From an uncultured Dechloromonas sp. (GTDB taxonomy: Bacteria; Pseudomonadota; Gammaproteobacteria; Burkholderiales; Rhodocyclaceae): DNA of 10,198 bases. The stretch spans positions 1-10,198 of the forward strand of contig CAMKYP010000106.1 in the NCBI GenBank assembly GCA_946477505.1, read 5' to 3'. Below, in pieces: positions 1 through 5,692 of this stretch. The position numbers and the translations under genes are program-made. Under the pieces are notes generated by a model. That model had not been told where the DNA came from, did no database searches, and saw nothing but the letters and a program-made list of their open reading frames with translations. Within the stretch, counting starts at the first letter, position 1. Every line of letters begins with the position of its first letter.

Positions 1-176
1 ACCCCTCCGGCCGGCCGCAACCAATGTCACTGGTTGGAGGCAGTGTAGAAATCGCCCCTCTTTGCCCGTTATCAAAAATCGGCAACTTTTATTGATCCAG
101 ATCTGATCGACCGCCAACAGCCGATCGATCCTCATTGCTTACATCGGCCCCATTGAGTGACCTGTGCGATCTGGGC
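1..176. other. Non-coding stretch upstream of the IS remnant
   Basis: No credible gene is visible on either strand. The left edge contains the palindrome GGCCGGCC (9-16) and a short inverted repeat, CAACCA (18-23) with TGGTTG (31-36), flanked by CCTCC/GGAGG. This could form a hairpin but has no U-tract, so I do not call a terminator. A GATCGATC-rich patch lies around 105-130. Positions 48-69 loosely resemble the terminal repeat of the neighbouring IS3-type element, but the match needs a gap. The stretch is probably debris of mobile-element insertions; its origin is unresolved. Confidence 0.4.
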
Positions 177-744
177 GAGCGCTGCGGCAAGCCGGCCGTC
201 GTGGCCGAGAATCAGTTGAAACAAAACTTTGATGTCGAAGCACCGAATCAGGTTCGGGTAACAGATATCACCTATATCCGAACCCACTAAGGCTGGCTGT
301 ATCTGGCTGTGGTACTCGACCTGTTTTCGCGTCAGGTCATCGGGTGCTCGATGCGCTCGCGGATCGATAGCGAGTTGGCGATTAATGCCTTGCTGATGGC
401 GGTTTGGCCGCGAAAGGCCACGGCGCCCGTGATTGTCCACTCCGATCAGGGCTGCCACAGTACAGCAGTCATGACTGGCAAGCATTCCTGAAAGCCTACG
501 GCCTAATGGCCAGCATGAGCAGACGAGGGAGTTGCTACGACAACGCCGTCGCCGAGAGCTTTTTTCAATTACTCAAGCGGGAACGTATCCGCCGCAAACC
601 CATCTCGACCGCGAGGAGGCGCGCCGTGACGTCTTCAACTACATCGAGATGTTCTACAACCCGAAACGTCGGCACAGCCATGCCAACGACGTTTCTCCGG
701 TAGAGTTCGAGAATCAGTATTTCAACCGGCTATGGAGTGTCTAG
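177..744 (+). pseudogene. IS3-family transposase OrfB, truncated and frameshifted
   Basis: Three frames must be joined to read this DDE (rve-type) transposase. Frame A gives VTDITYIRTH with the first catalytic Asp (codon 264-266), then an in-frame TAA at 288-290 where the family normally has a charged residue before GWLYLAVV. It continues through VIVHSDQG with the second Asp (444-446). Near 450-460 an apparent CA duplication shifts the frame to QYSSHDWQAFLKAYG and SCYDNAVAESFF with the catalytic Glu (554-556). Near 597-601 a one-base loss shifts it again to HLDREEARRDVFNYIEMFYN, ending NRLWSV and TAG at 742-744. Another likely lesion is CGG (Arg, 255-257), where relatives carry Trp before VTDITY. 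All three catalytic acids survive, but no intact protein can be made. Confidence 0.9.
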
Positions 745-762
745 GCAAGCCGGGGCAATTCA
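736..762 (+). repeat. Right terminal inverted repeat of the IS3 remnant
   Basis: The sequence directly after and overlapping the transposase stop runs through GCAAGCCGGGG to end in CAATTCA. Read outward it starts TGAATTGCCCCGG, as expected for an IS3-type terminus, with an AGACACT-like inner segment. Host or cassette-like sequence starts at 763. No matching left copy is convincing in the window. Confidence 0.6.
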
Positions 763-829
763 CTTCGGTCACTCGGGTGCGCCGTTTAGCTGCGCTATTA
801 GATGGCAAGGAAAGGTTCTACGAACTCTG

Positions 830-1462
830 ATGGAAAATTGCTTTGACAGCCCTTTCAAAGGGAAACTCCTTTCTGAGCAAGTGACAAACCCCAACATCAG
901 TGTTGGTCGGTACAGTTATTACTCTGGCTACTATCACGGACATCCATTTGATGAGTGTGCCCGATACCTGCCTCCAGATCGTGAGGACGTTGATAAATTG
1001 ATCATTGGCAGCTTTTGCTCTATAGGAAGCGGAGCTTCCTTCATCATGGCTGGCAATCAGGGGCATCGGCACGACTGGGCATCATCTTTCCCCTTCTTCT
1101 ATATGCAAGAGGAGCCTGCCTTCTCAAGCGCACTCGATGCATTCCAAAGCGCCGGCAATACGGTCATTGGCAATGACGTATGGATAGGCTCAGAGGCAAT
1201 GATTATGCCTGGAATCAAGGTTGGAGACGGTGCTGTGATAGGTAGCCGCTCGGTGGTGACAAAGGATGTGGAGCCTTATGCCATCGTCGGAGGAAATCCC
1301 GCAAAGCAAATTAAGAAGCGCTTCTCCGATGAAGAAATCTCAATGCTCATTGAAATGAAGTGGTGGAACTGGCCACTAGATAGAATCAAGGCGGCAATGC
1401 CTCTTTTGTGTTCGTCAAATATCTGTAGTTTGCACAAATATTGGTACGAACTTGCCGCCTAA
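830..1462 (+). CDS. catB: Type B chloramphenicol O-acetyltransferase (xenobiotic acetyltransferase), CatB3-like
   Basis: This enzyme transfers acetyl from acetyl-CoA to a hydroxyl of chloramphenicol in the cytoplasm, inactivating the drug. The 210-residue length equals that of integron-borne CatB3, and the sequence follows that protein closely from FDSPFKGKLLSEQV through CARYL, LIIGSFCSIGSGASFIMAGNQGHR, VWIGSEAM, VVTKDVEPYAIVGGNPAK and the WWNWPL C-terminal part. It is a left-handed beta-helix (hexapeptide-repeat) trimeric fold. His79 in GNQGHR is the family's catalytic histidine. I chose the ATG at 830 because it gives the family length and N-terminus; an in-frame ATG at 737 would add 31 unrelated residues overlapping the IS end. 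The ribosome-binding site is weak (AAAGG at 811-815, far upstream). Base composition is visibly more AT-rich than the downstream genes, which fits recent transfer. The TAA stop lies inside GCCTAAC, the first core site of an attC. Whether the substrate is chloramphenicol rather than another xenobiotic is inferred from similarity. Confidence 0.94.
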   Translation: MENCFDSPFKGKLLSEQVTNPNISVGRYSYYSGYYHGHPFDECARYLPPDREDVDKLIIGSFCSIGSGASFIMAGNQGHRHDWASSFPFFYMQEEPAFSSALDAFQSAGNTVIGNDVWIGSEAMIMPGIKVGDGAVIGSRSVVTKDVEPYAIVGGNPAKQIKKRFSDEEISMLIEMKWWNWPLDRIKAAMPLLCSSNICSLHKYWYELAA

Positions 1463-1467
1463 CAATT
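1457..1467 (+). repeat. Truncated integron attC site (first core site only)
   Basis: GCCTAAC at 1457-1463 fits the attC core consensus RYYYAAC and contains the cat stop codon, as is typical of gene cassettes. The next AATT also matches the way catB-type attC sites continue. After that the sequence turns into unrelated DNA, and no GTTRRRY partner or folded attC arm follows before the cytochrome gene on the opposite strand. I infer a cassette whose recombination site was cut off. Confidence 0.55.
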
Positions 1468-1487
1468 TATATCTGCCCGACCTGCGC

Positions 1488-1934
1488 TTAGCGGGCCGAG
1501 CCGAGCTGAATGGTTTCGAGTTGCTTGAGCAGTTTGACGCGCAGGCCAGGGATGTCCTGCGGCACGGTGGCCCGGTAGCCGCGGACGTCTTCGGCAGTGT
1601 ATGGCTTGAAATCGGCCGGGATGCTGGCCCGCCCGATGTTGGCCATGATCCAGTTGAGCACGTCAGCCGTTTCGCCGTCGCCGAGCGGCGTGTTCAGGGT
1701 GCCCGGCACCTGCGACAGGTAGGCCCTGCCCTCCGGCACGCGCAGAAAATGCCCGACCTCGTCGCGCATGCTGGGGATGCCGTTTTCCGGCGATCCTGAG
1801 CCGTCGGCCTGATGGCAGCCCATGCAGTACAGGCGGTAGTTCTTCTTGGCGGCATCGGCCATGGCCTCGCCGGATAGCAAGCCAGTCAGGCCGGCGAGCA
1901 GGAGGAGGCTGCGGGTGACGAAAGCGAAGCGCAT
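1488..1934 (-). CDS. Periplasmic monohaem cytochrome c (second cytochrome of the amine dehydrogenase operon)
   Basis: This 148-residue protein has an N-terminal Sec signal peptide (hydrophobic core about residues 9-21, likely cleavage after EAMADA) and a single haem c motif CMGCH at residues 37-41. PADFKPYTAEDV near residues 107-118 strongly resembles the C-terminal part of the cytochrome encoded just upstream. The axial Met is not obvious: M56 in IPSMRDEV is a candidate. It is the last gene of the operon, 10 bases after the preceding stop, with Shine-Dalgarno AGGA seven bases before ATG. In the Alcaligenes faecalis aau cluster a small periplasmic monohaem cytochrome follows aauA, so I infer a role in taking electrons from the dehydrogenase or passing them on. 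The exact partner is unknown. Its stop lies 25 bases from the end of the convergent catB gene. Confidence 0.88.
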   Translation of the reverse strand: MRFAFVTRSLLLLAGLTGLLSGEAMADAAKKNYRLYCMGCHQADGSGSPENGIPSMRDEVGHFLRVPEGRAYLSQVPGTLNTPLGDGETADVLNWIMANIGRASIPADFKPYTAEDVRGYRATVPQDIPGLRVKLLKQLETIQLGSAR

Positions 1935-1944
1935 GGCGTTTTCC

Positions 1945-2391
1945 TTACTGGGATGCAGCGCGCCAGGCGCGCAGTTCCTTGGCCGTCGGCTTCTTGGCGC
2001 GGGTGGCGGCCAGTTCGGCGGCCTCGATGGGCTTGAAGTCGGCCGGTAGTTCGGCGGCGTTGAAAGTGGTCAGCACGTGGTTGAGCACGGCGGCCAGTTC
2101 GGCATCCGAGAACTGCTGCCAGTTCGGCATGATGCCTTCGTACATGACGCCCTTCGATTCCATCTTGCCGGCAAGCCCGGCAATGACGATACCGGGCAGG
2201 TACTTGCGCCCTTCGGGTACCGCCATGCGCTTGCCCAGCGTGCCGGCCAGCGGTGGCGCCAGGCCCAGGGCGCCGGCTCCGTCCGGCTGGTGGCAGGCGG
2301 CGCAGTTGGCGTCGTAGACCGCCTTGCCGTCCGCGGCGCCGGCAACTCCGGCGGCCAGCGCCAGGATCAGGCTGGAAAGCAAACGCTTCAT
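1945..2391 (-). CDS. Periplasmic monohaem cytochrome c (first cytochrome of the amine dehydrogenase operon)
   Basis: This 148-residue class I-like cytochrome has a signal peptide (residues 1-20, ending AAGVAGAA), the haem attachment motif CAACH at residues 30-34, and a plausible sixth ligand Met88 in EGIMPNWQQFSDAELAAVLNH, the usual pattern before the C-terminal helix. A lysine/alanine-rich tail with LPADFKP (about residues 115-121) follows. The ATG at 2391 overlaps the aauA stop codon as ATGA, giving translational coupling; a longer in-frame reading through aauA is not biologically sensible. Position directly after aauA matches orf-2 of the A. faecalis aau cluster, described as a small periplasmic monohaem c-type cytochrome. 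I infer that it accepts electrons from the TTQ enzyme, directly or via a copper protein not seen here. Confidence 0.9.
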   Translation of the reverse strand: MKRLLSSLILALAAGVAGAADGKAVYDANCAACHQPDGAGALGLAPPLAGTLGKRMAVPEGRKYLPGIVIAGLAGKMESKGVMYEGIMPNWQQFSDAELAAVLNHVLTTFNAAELPADFKPIEAAELAATRAKKPTAKELRAWRAASQ

Positions 2392-2933
2392 GACTGCCCC
2401 TCCTCCAGGCCGACGATGATCGACACCGTGCAGTGGTAGTGGCTGCTCTGGTTGGCCATGCACCAGTTGATGTCGTTGTGCACGCCCATCCGGTAGCCCG
2501 GCCGTTCGCGGATATTGGTGTTGCAGAAGCAGCGGCCGCAGGCCGTCTTGCCGCAACAGTCGTTGTAGCTGACCAGGTAGTCGCGCCCGTCGGCCGGGTT
2601 GCGGCAGGTACCGACCCAGGACACGGCGGAAGGCGTGCTGCCCGGCGGGCAGGTGGTCATCGTGCCGCCGCAGCAGGAGCACAGGAAGCCGTCGACGCTG
2701 CAGTAGCGCCAGTAATCGCAATCGGTCTCGGTCGGCTCACGCTTTTTGGGCGCGCCGCCATGGCCGCCGGCGGCATGGGCGTTGGTACGGTCGAAAGGCA
2801 GGACCGGCAGGGCGAAGGCACCGGCCACCAGCAGCTTGCTGACACCGACCAGAAAGCCGCGCCGGCCGGTATTGCTGGCCACCGCGCGCGTCCGGCGTTC
2901 GGTGAAGCGGTCGAGTAGTTTGAGGAAGTCCAT
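2388..2933 (-). CDS. aauA: Aromatic amine dehydrogenase small (light, TTQ-bearing) subunit
   Basis: This is the catalytic subunit of a periplasmic alpha2beta2 quinoprotein that oxidatively deaminates primary amines to aldehyde and ammonia. Residues 1-54 form a Tat-type leader (RRGFLVG at 24-30, hydrophobic stretch, cleavage near AHA/AGG). The mature part has 14 cysteines, against 12 in the Paracoccus methylamine dehydrogenase light chain, and the patterns VDGFLCSCCGG, TCPPGSTPS, DCCGKTACGRC and RERPGY follow AADH. The two tryptophans expected to become tryptophan tryptophylquinone are W106 (VSWVGTC) and W157 (NDINWCM); the catalytic Asp is D125 (YNDCCG). Residues C88 and C132 are the extra pair relative to MauA. 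The gene starts 3 bases after mauD and overlaps the next cytochrome by ATGA. The aromatic rather than methylamine preference is an inference from sequence resemblance. Confidence 0.93.
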   Translation of the reverse strand: MDFLKLLDRFTERRTRAVASNTGRRGFLVGVSKLLVAGAFALPVLPFDRTNAHAAGGHGGAPKKREPTETDCDYWRYCSVDGFLCSCCGGTMTTCPPGSTPSAVSWVGTCRNPADGRDYLVSYNDCCGKTACGRCFCNTNIRERPGYRMGVHNDINWCMANQSSHYHCTVSIIVGLEEGQS

Positions 2934-2936
2934 GGC

Positions 2937-3557
2937 TCAGGCCTTTTCCGGATGGACTTCGGCAGCGAGCAGCTGACGGTCGATGTGCTCCTGCACCGAG
3001 GCGATGCCGCTTTCGTAGGCCGTCATCAGGCTTTCGACCTGCTCGCGGGAATTGACCAGGCCCTTGGCGCGGACAAAGCCATTGGCGTCGAGCAGCACGC
3101 AGTAGGGCAGCTTGGAAATCTTGTAGGCCATGCCCAGCGGCTGCGAGAGCACGTAGGGAAAGTCGCCGAGCTGGTGCTTCTCGCGGAAAGTCGCATGTTC
3201 GGGTCGGTCGCCGTCGGAGGCCAGCACCACGTTCAGCCAGCGGTTTTCACGCTGCTGGACGGAACGGATGATGGGCAGCAGCTTCTTGCACACCGGGCAG
3301 GTCGGCGATACGAAGAAGCGCAGCGTGCTCTTGGCGGTGGCCGTGCCGATGGTCAGCCCCTTGCCTTCCCAGGTGGTGACTTCGACCGGCGGCGCCAGTT
3401 CGCCGACCTTGGGGCCGTGGTCCATCATCAGCGCCCCCATCGGCGCGACGCGCTCGTAGAGGATGCCGATCTGGCGGGACAGGGCGAGGACGCAGATGCC
3501 GAGGGCGACGACGACGACCCACAGGGCGATTACGGAGAGGGCGAGCGGATCCATCAT
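2937..3557 (-). CDS. mauD: MauD/AauD thioredoxin-like accessory protein for amine dehydrogenase light-chain maturation
   Basis: This 206-residue membrane-anchored, periplasm-facing thioredoxin-fold protein has an N-terminal transmembrane helix (about residues 5-27), the redox motif CPVC at 87-90 preceded by FFVSPT, and a probable cis-proline loop KLPYC at 149-153. In methylotrophs MauD and MauE are needed for stable light-chain production, and MauD is thought to form or isomerise its many disulfides. I chose the first ATG of the ATGATG pair because it overlaps the mauE stop as ATGA and has AGGAG eight bases upstream. A long upstream in-frame extension is just read-through of mauE. Its place between mauE and aauA is the conserved BEDA order. 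Confidence 0.93.
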   Translation of the reverse strand: MMDPLALSVIALWVVVVALGICVLALSRQIGILYERVAPMGALMMDHGPKVGELAPPVEVTTWEGKGLTIGTATAKSTLRFFVSPTCPVCKKLLPIIRSVQQRENRWLNVVLASDGDRPEHATFREKHQLGDFPYVLSQPLGMAYKISKLPYCVLLDANGFVRAKGLVNSREQVESLMTAYESGIASVQEHIDRQLLAAEVHPEKA

Positions 3558-4099
3558 GATTGCAACTCCTTCAAAAGCGGTTGATTGGCGAGCAGCTGGT
3601 TGGCGCTGGCATAGACGACCAGCAAGGCCAGGATGGCGCCCGCCACACTGAAATAATCGAGTGCGCCGAGGCTGCGCGGCAGCTCGTCGGCAGCGGCCAG
3701 GACAAGAGCCGCACAGAGGAACAGATTGCGCACGACCAGGCCCCACGAGATGCGCTGGCCACCACTGCCGCAGCCGCATTCGATGCGACCGGTATCGCGC
3801 AGCAGCTTGATCGCCACGCCGCCAGTGGCCACGACCATGACGGCGAGGCCGAGCAGCACGCCGAGCGGACGCGTGGCGTCGAGGATCAGCGCCAGGCCGG
3901 CGAGCAGTTCAGCCACCGGAAAAAGACGGGCGAAGAGCACGGCTGAACCGCCGCTCAGCAGCCCGTAGTTCTCCACGGCGTAGCGGAACAGTTCCAAGTC
4001 GCGCAGCTTGCCCAGCGCGCCGGTGATCAGGATGATGCCCATGGCCGCCGCAGCGGCATGGACGACGACCGGATCGAACAGGAAATTGGTCGCTCCCAT
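3554..4099 (-). CDS. mauE: MauE/AauE integral membrane accessory protein (MauE/DoxX-like)
   Basis: This 181-residue protein has about four transmembrane segments (roughly residues 11-30, 52-72, 77-97 and 120-137, with another hydrophobic stretch near 150-165). It carries the MauE signature IECGCGSGGQRISWGLVVRN at 106-125, with vicinal-type cysteines C108 and C110. The family is DoxX/MauE-like; the CGC motif suggests it passes oxidising equivalents to MauD, which is inference. The ATG at 4099 starts one base after the aauB stop, and GGAGG lies upstream inside the end of aauB. An upstream in-frame start within aauB (about 4207) would add 36 arginine-rich residues without a good ribosome-binding site, so I rejected it. 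Confidence 0.92.
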   Translation of the reverse strand: MGATNFLFDPVVVHAAAAAMGIILITGALGKLRDLELFRYAVENYGLLSGGSAVLFARLFPVAELLAGLALILDATRPLGVLLGLAVMVVATGGVAIKLLRDTGRIECGCGSGGQRISWGLVVRNLFLCAALVLAAADELPRSLGALDYFSVAGAILALLVVYASANQLLANQPLLKELQS

Positions 4100-4100
4100 G

Positions 4101-5276
4101 TCAGCGCACCTCCATGAACAACGAGGTATCGCCGACGCCCGCCATGGTCTTGGCAACCGGATAGCCCTTGGCGATCTTGCGGGCGACGATCTCGCCCTTC
4201 TCGACATTCAGCGAGTAGAGCAACGGCGTGTCGCCCTGGCTGGCAACCAGCGAAACGGCCTCATTGGATGGAATGCGCGCTACCCGCTTGTGGCTGGCGA
4301 CATCGAAGGCCCAGATTTCCTTGGACGGATTCTTGTGCGAACCCTCTTCGCCCTTGTCGTGCATATTGACGTAGAAGGTTCCGCTGGCCCGATGCATCGT
4401 CGTCACCTGCATGCCGCCCGGCCGCCAGTTGGCCTTGCGATCACGGGCATCGAGCAGCGACCACGGCGCCGCGAAGACCGGCTTGTCGCCGGCCAGGGTC
4501 ACCTTGTAGACGTTGCCTAGATAGGAAACGAAATAGCGGTCGTCGCCGAGCATTTCCGGATGGACGTAGATCGGATCCTTGTCCGGATCGAAGAAGCGCT
4601 GGCTGCGCTCGCGGTTGGCCGCCTGGCCGGCATCGTCGAGGGTGACGGTCAACATCGTGCCGTCGCCGCAGAGGGTCGAGAAGCGATTGCCCTTGTCGTC
4701 CTTGTTCCAGGCCTGGATGGACCAGCAGCCGGGCGTCATGATCTCGGCAACGAATTTTTTCGCCTGCAGGTCGACCACACTGACCGACGTCGCCGGCGTT
4801 GCGTTCTGCACGTACAGGAAGCGGCCGTCGGCGCTCGGCACCAGCATGCTGCGATACGAGGCGGCCTGCGCCTTCTTGGCTGGAATATCGATCTCGGCTT
4901 TCAGCTCCAGCGTTTCGGCGTCGTGGATTTCGACGACGTCGCTGCGCTGGCCGCGATAGAGCCGTGGGTAATAAGTGGTCGCCACGTAGATGGACTTGCC
5001 GTCGGCCGACACGGTGGTCAGCGCGCCGTAGCCGGCCATCACCACCCCGAGGTAGCGCGCCTTGCTGCCATCCACCACATGCACACGGCCATCGACCATA
5101 TGGTTGAAGACGAAATCGGTGACGTACAGCCGGTTGCCGTCTGGCGGCGCCAGCCGTTCTACCTTCATTTCCTCCTCGGCAAGAGGCGGTGGCCGGTCCT
5201 TGCCGGCCTGCGCCGTGGCTACCGCCAGACAGAGCGGCAGGGCCAAGAGCGCCGGCCGCAGTGAGATGTTTTGCAT
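4101..5276 (-). CDS. aauB: Amine dehydrogenase large (heavy) subunit, aromatic-amine-dehydrogenase type
   Basis: This 391-residue beta-propeller subunit of the TTQ amine dehydrogenase has a Sec signal peptide (residues 1-24, cleavage likely after TAQA). Repeating blade motifs include RLYVTDFVFNHMVDGRVHVVDG, SADGKSIYVATTYYPR, RGQRSDVVEIHDAETL, ADGRFLYVQNATPATSVSVVDL, FVSYLGNVY, WRPGGMQ, MHRASGTFYVNMHDKG and SKEIWAFDVASHKRVARI. C184 (PGCWS) and C203 (LCGDG) correspond to the heavy-chain disulfide of the family. The RGQRSDVVE, GCWS and FVSYLGNVY segments are closer to AADH than to methylamine dehydrogenase as I recall those sequences. It heads the operon; Shine-Dalgarno GAGG lies seven bases before the ATG. 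The stop is followed after one base by mauE. Confidence 0.93.
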   Translation of the reverse strand: MQNISLRPALLALPLCLAVATAQAGKDRPPPLAEEEMKVERLAPPDGNRLYVTDFVFNHMVDGRVHVVDGSKARYLGVVMAGYGALTTVSADGKSIYVATTYYPRLYRGQRSDVVEIHDAETLELKAEIDIPAKKAQAASYRSMLVPSADGRFLYVQNATPATSVSVVDLQAKKFVAEIMTPGCWSIQAWNKDDKGNRFSTLCGDGTMLTVTLDDAGQAANRERSQRFFDPDKDPIYVHPEMLGDDRYFVSYLGNVYKVTLAGDKPVFAAPWSLLDARDRKANWRPGGMQVTTMHRASGTFYVNMHDKGEEGSHKNPSKEIWAFDVASHKRVARIPSNEAVSLVASQGDTPLLYSLNVEKGEIVARKIAKGYPVAKTMAGVGDTSLFMEVR

Positions 5277-5346
5277 TGTGTGACCTCGTTCGACGCGTTA
5301 GGGAGCGTGAGGTCAGTATCCGGCGGGAGGCCTTCGGGGCTGTATC

Positions 5347-5398
5347 AAGAATCGGAAAAAGTGTTTTGCCGCCCCGCTACCGCGCTACGCCGATTCTT
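5347..5398. repeat. Nine-base perfect inverted repeat upstream of aauB
   Basis: AAGAATCGG at 5347-5355 is matched by CCGATTCTT at 5390-5398, with 34 bases between, including two copies of CGCTAC. If transcription of the aau operon starts upstream, these arms would form a leader hairpin; otherwise they could be a pair of regulator half-sites. Function not known. Confidence 0.45.
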
Positions 5399-5413
5399 CG
5401 AAAACCCCAAAGC

Positions 5414-5441
5414 ACTATATATAGTTCAACCAAGAAAGAAA
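5414..5441 (-). promoter_or_regulatory. Candidate promoter of the amine dehydrogenase operon
   Basis: On the minus strand TTTCTT (5441-5436) and TATAGT (5419-5414) are separated by 16 bases, a weak -35 with a good -10. The -10 sits in the 12-base perfect palindrome ACTATATATAGT (5414-5425), the most AT-rich spot in the intergenic region. A start near 5406 would leave a leader of about 130 bases carrying the inverted repeat at 5347-5398. This is a visual match only. Confidence 0.3.
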
Positions 5442-5465
5442 CACACTACCGCTAGTTGCTTTCTC

Positions 5466-5495
5466 TTGACTCGGCGAATTCAATCCGGATAAAGT
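5466..5495 (+). promoter_or_regulatory. Candidate sigma-70 promoter for the riboswitch-nrdA transcript
   Basis: TTGACT (5466-5471) and TAAAGT (5490-5495) are separated by 18 bases. The predicted start near 5502 coincides with the first base of the cobalamin aptamer P1 helix (5503), which supports the call. Confidence 0.5.
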
Positions 5496-5502
5496 AGCCC
5501 CT

Positions 5503-5676
5503 GTTGAAGGTTCCCCCCCGGGGATTAAAAGGGAATTCGGTGCCAGGCGTTCGCCCTGAAATCCGAAGCTGCCCCCGCAACTGTCATCGGCGAGTGCTTC
5601 GCCCCCATTGCCACTGGATACGTCCGGGAAGGCGGGTGAAGCGCACTGACCCGAGAGCCAGGAGACCTGCCGCAAC
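5503..5676 (+). promoter_or_regulatory. Cobalamin (B12) riboswitch aptamer
   Basis: The conserved cobalamin-riboswitch core is present in order: AAAAGGGAA (5527-5535), CGGTG, AATCCGAAGCTGCCCCCGCA (from 5560) leading into ACTGT, GCCACTG (from 5610), CCGGGAAGGCG, GACCCGAGAGCC and the B12 box AGCCAGGAGACCTGC (5656-5670). P1 closes by GTTG (5503-5506) with CAAC (5673-5676) and AGGT (5508-5511) with ACCT (5665-5668). The L5 loop carries CCCCGC (5573-5578), the expected kissing partner of L13. A small GC hairpin (5588-5603) fits a variable arm. It lies on the coding strand of nrdA and points away from the amine dehydrogenase operon, so it most likely lowers nrdA expression when cobalamin is plentiful. 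Confidence 0.96.
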
Positions 5677-5692
5677 GTCCTACCAACCAACG

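Larger units (their letters stand above)
177..762 (+). mobile_element. IS3-family insertion sequence remnant (right end only)
   Basis: The 3' part of an IS3-family element is present: the integrase-type catalytic domain of OrfB (see the pseudogene entry) followed by a right terminal repeat ending in TTCA at 759-762. The outward complement begins TGAATTGCCCCGG, which has the TGAA..GCCCCGG look of IS3-type ends. Recognisable transposase similarity starts only at about 186-192 (residues KPAVVA), so orfA, the 5' half of orfB and a convincing left terminal repeat are missing. The left boundary given is approximate. The element is therefore an inactive fragment. Confidence 0.8.

Noticed and set aside
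48..69. Possible left terminal repeat of the IS3 remnant (GAAATCGCCCC...TTTGCC)
   Set aside because: The match to the right end needs a gap and several mismatches, and the sequence after it does not look like IS3 orfA.
132..485. Minus-strand open frame over the IS remnant
   Set aside because: It overlaps transposase-coding sequence in the opposite direction and shows no family resemblance.
737..829. Upstream ATG that would extend CatB by 31 residues
   Set aside because: The extension overlaps the IS terminus and is unlike CatB proteins; the ATG at 830 gives the expected 210 residues.
1945..2721. 258-codon frame starting inside aauA
   Set aside because: Only its last 148 codons form the cytochrome; the earlier part is aauA read in another frame, and the cytochrome's own ATG at 2391 starts a signal peptide.
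5315..5348. Alternative aau promoter with TTGATA and GATACT on the minus strand
   Set aside because: The spacer would be 22 bases, too long for a standard sigma-70 promoter.
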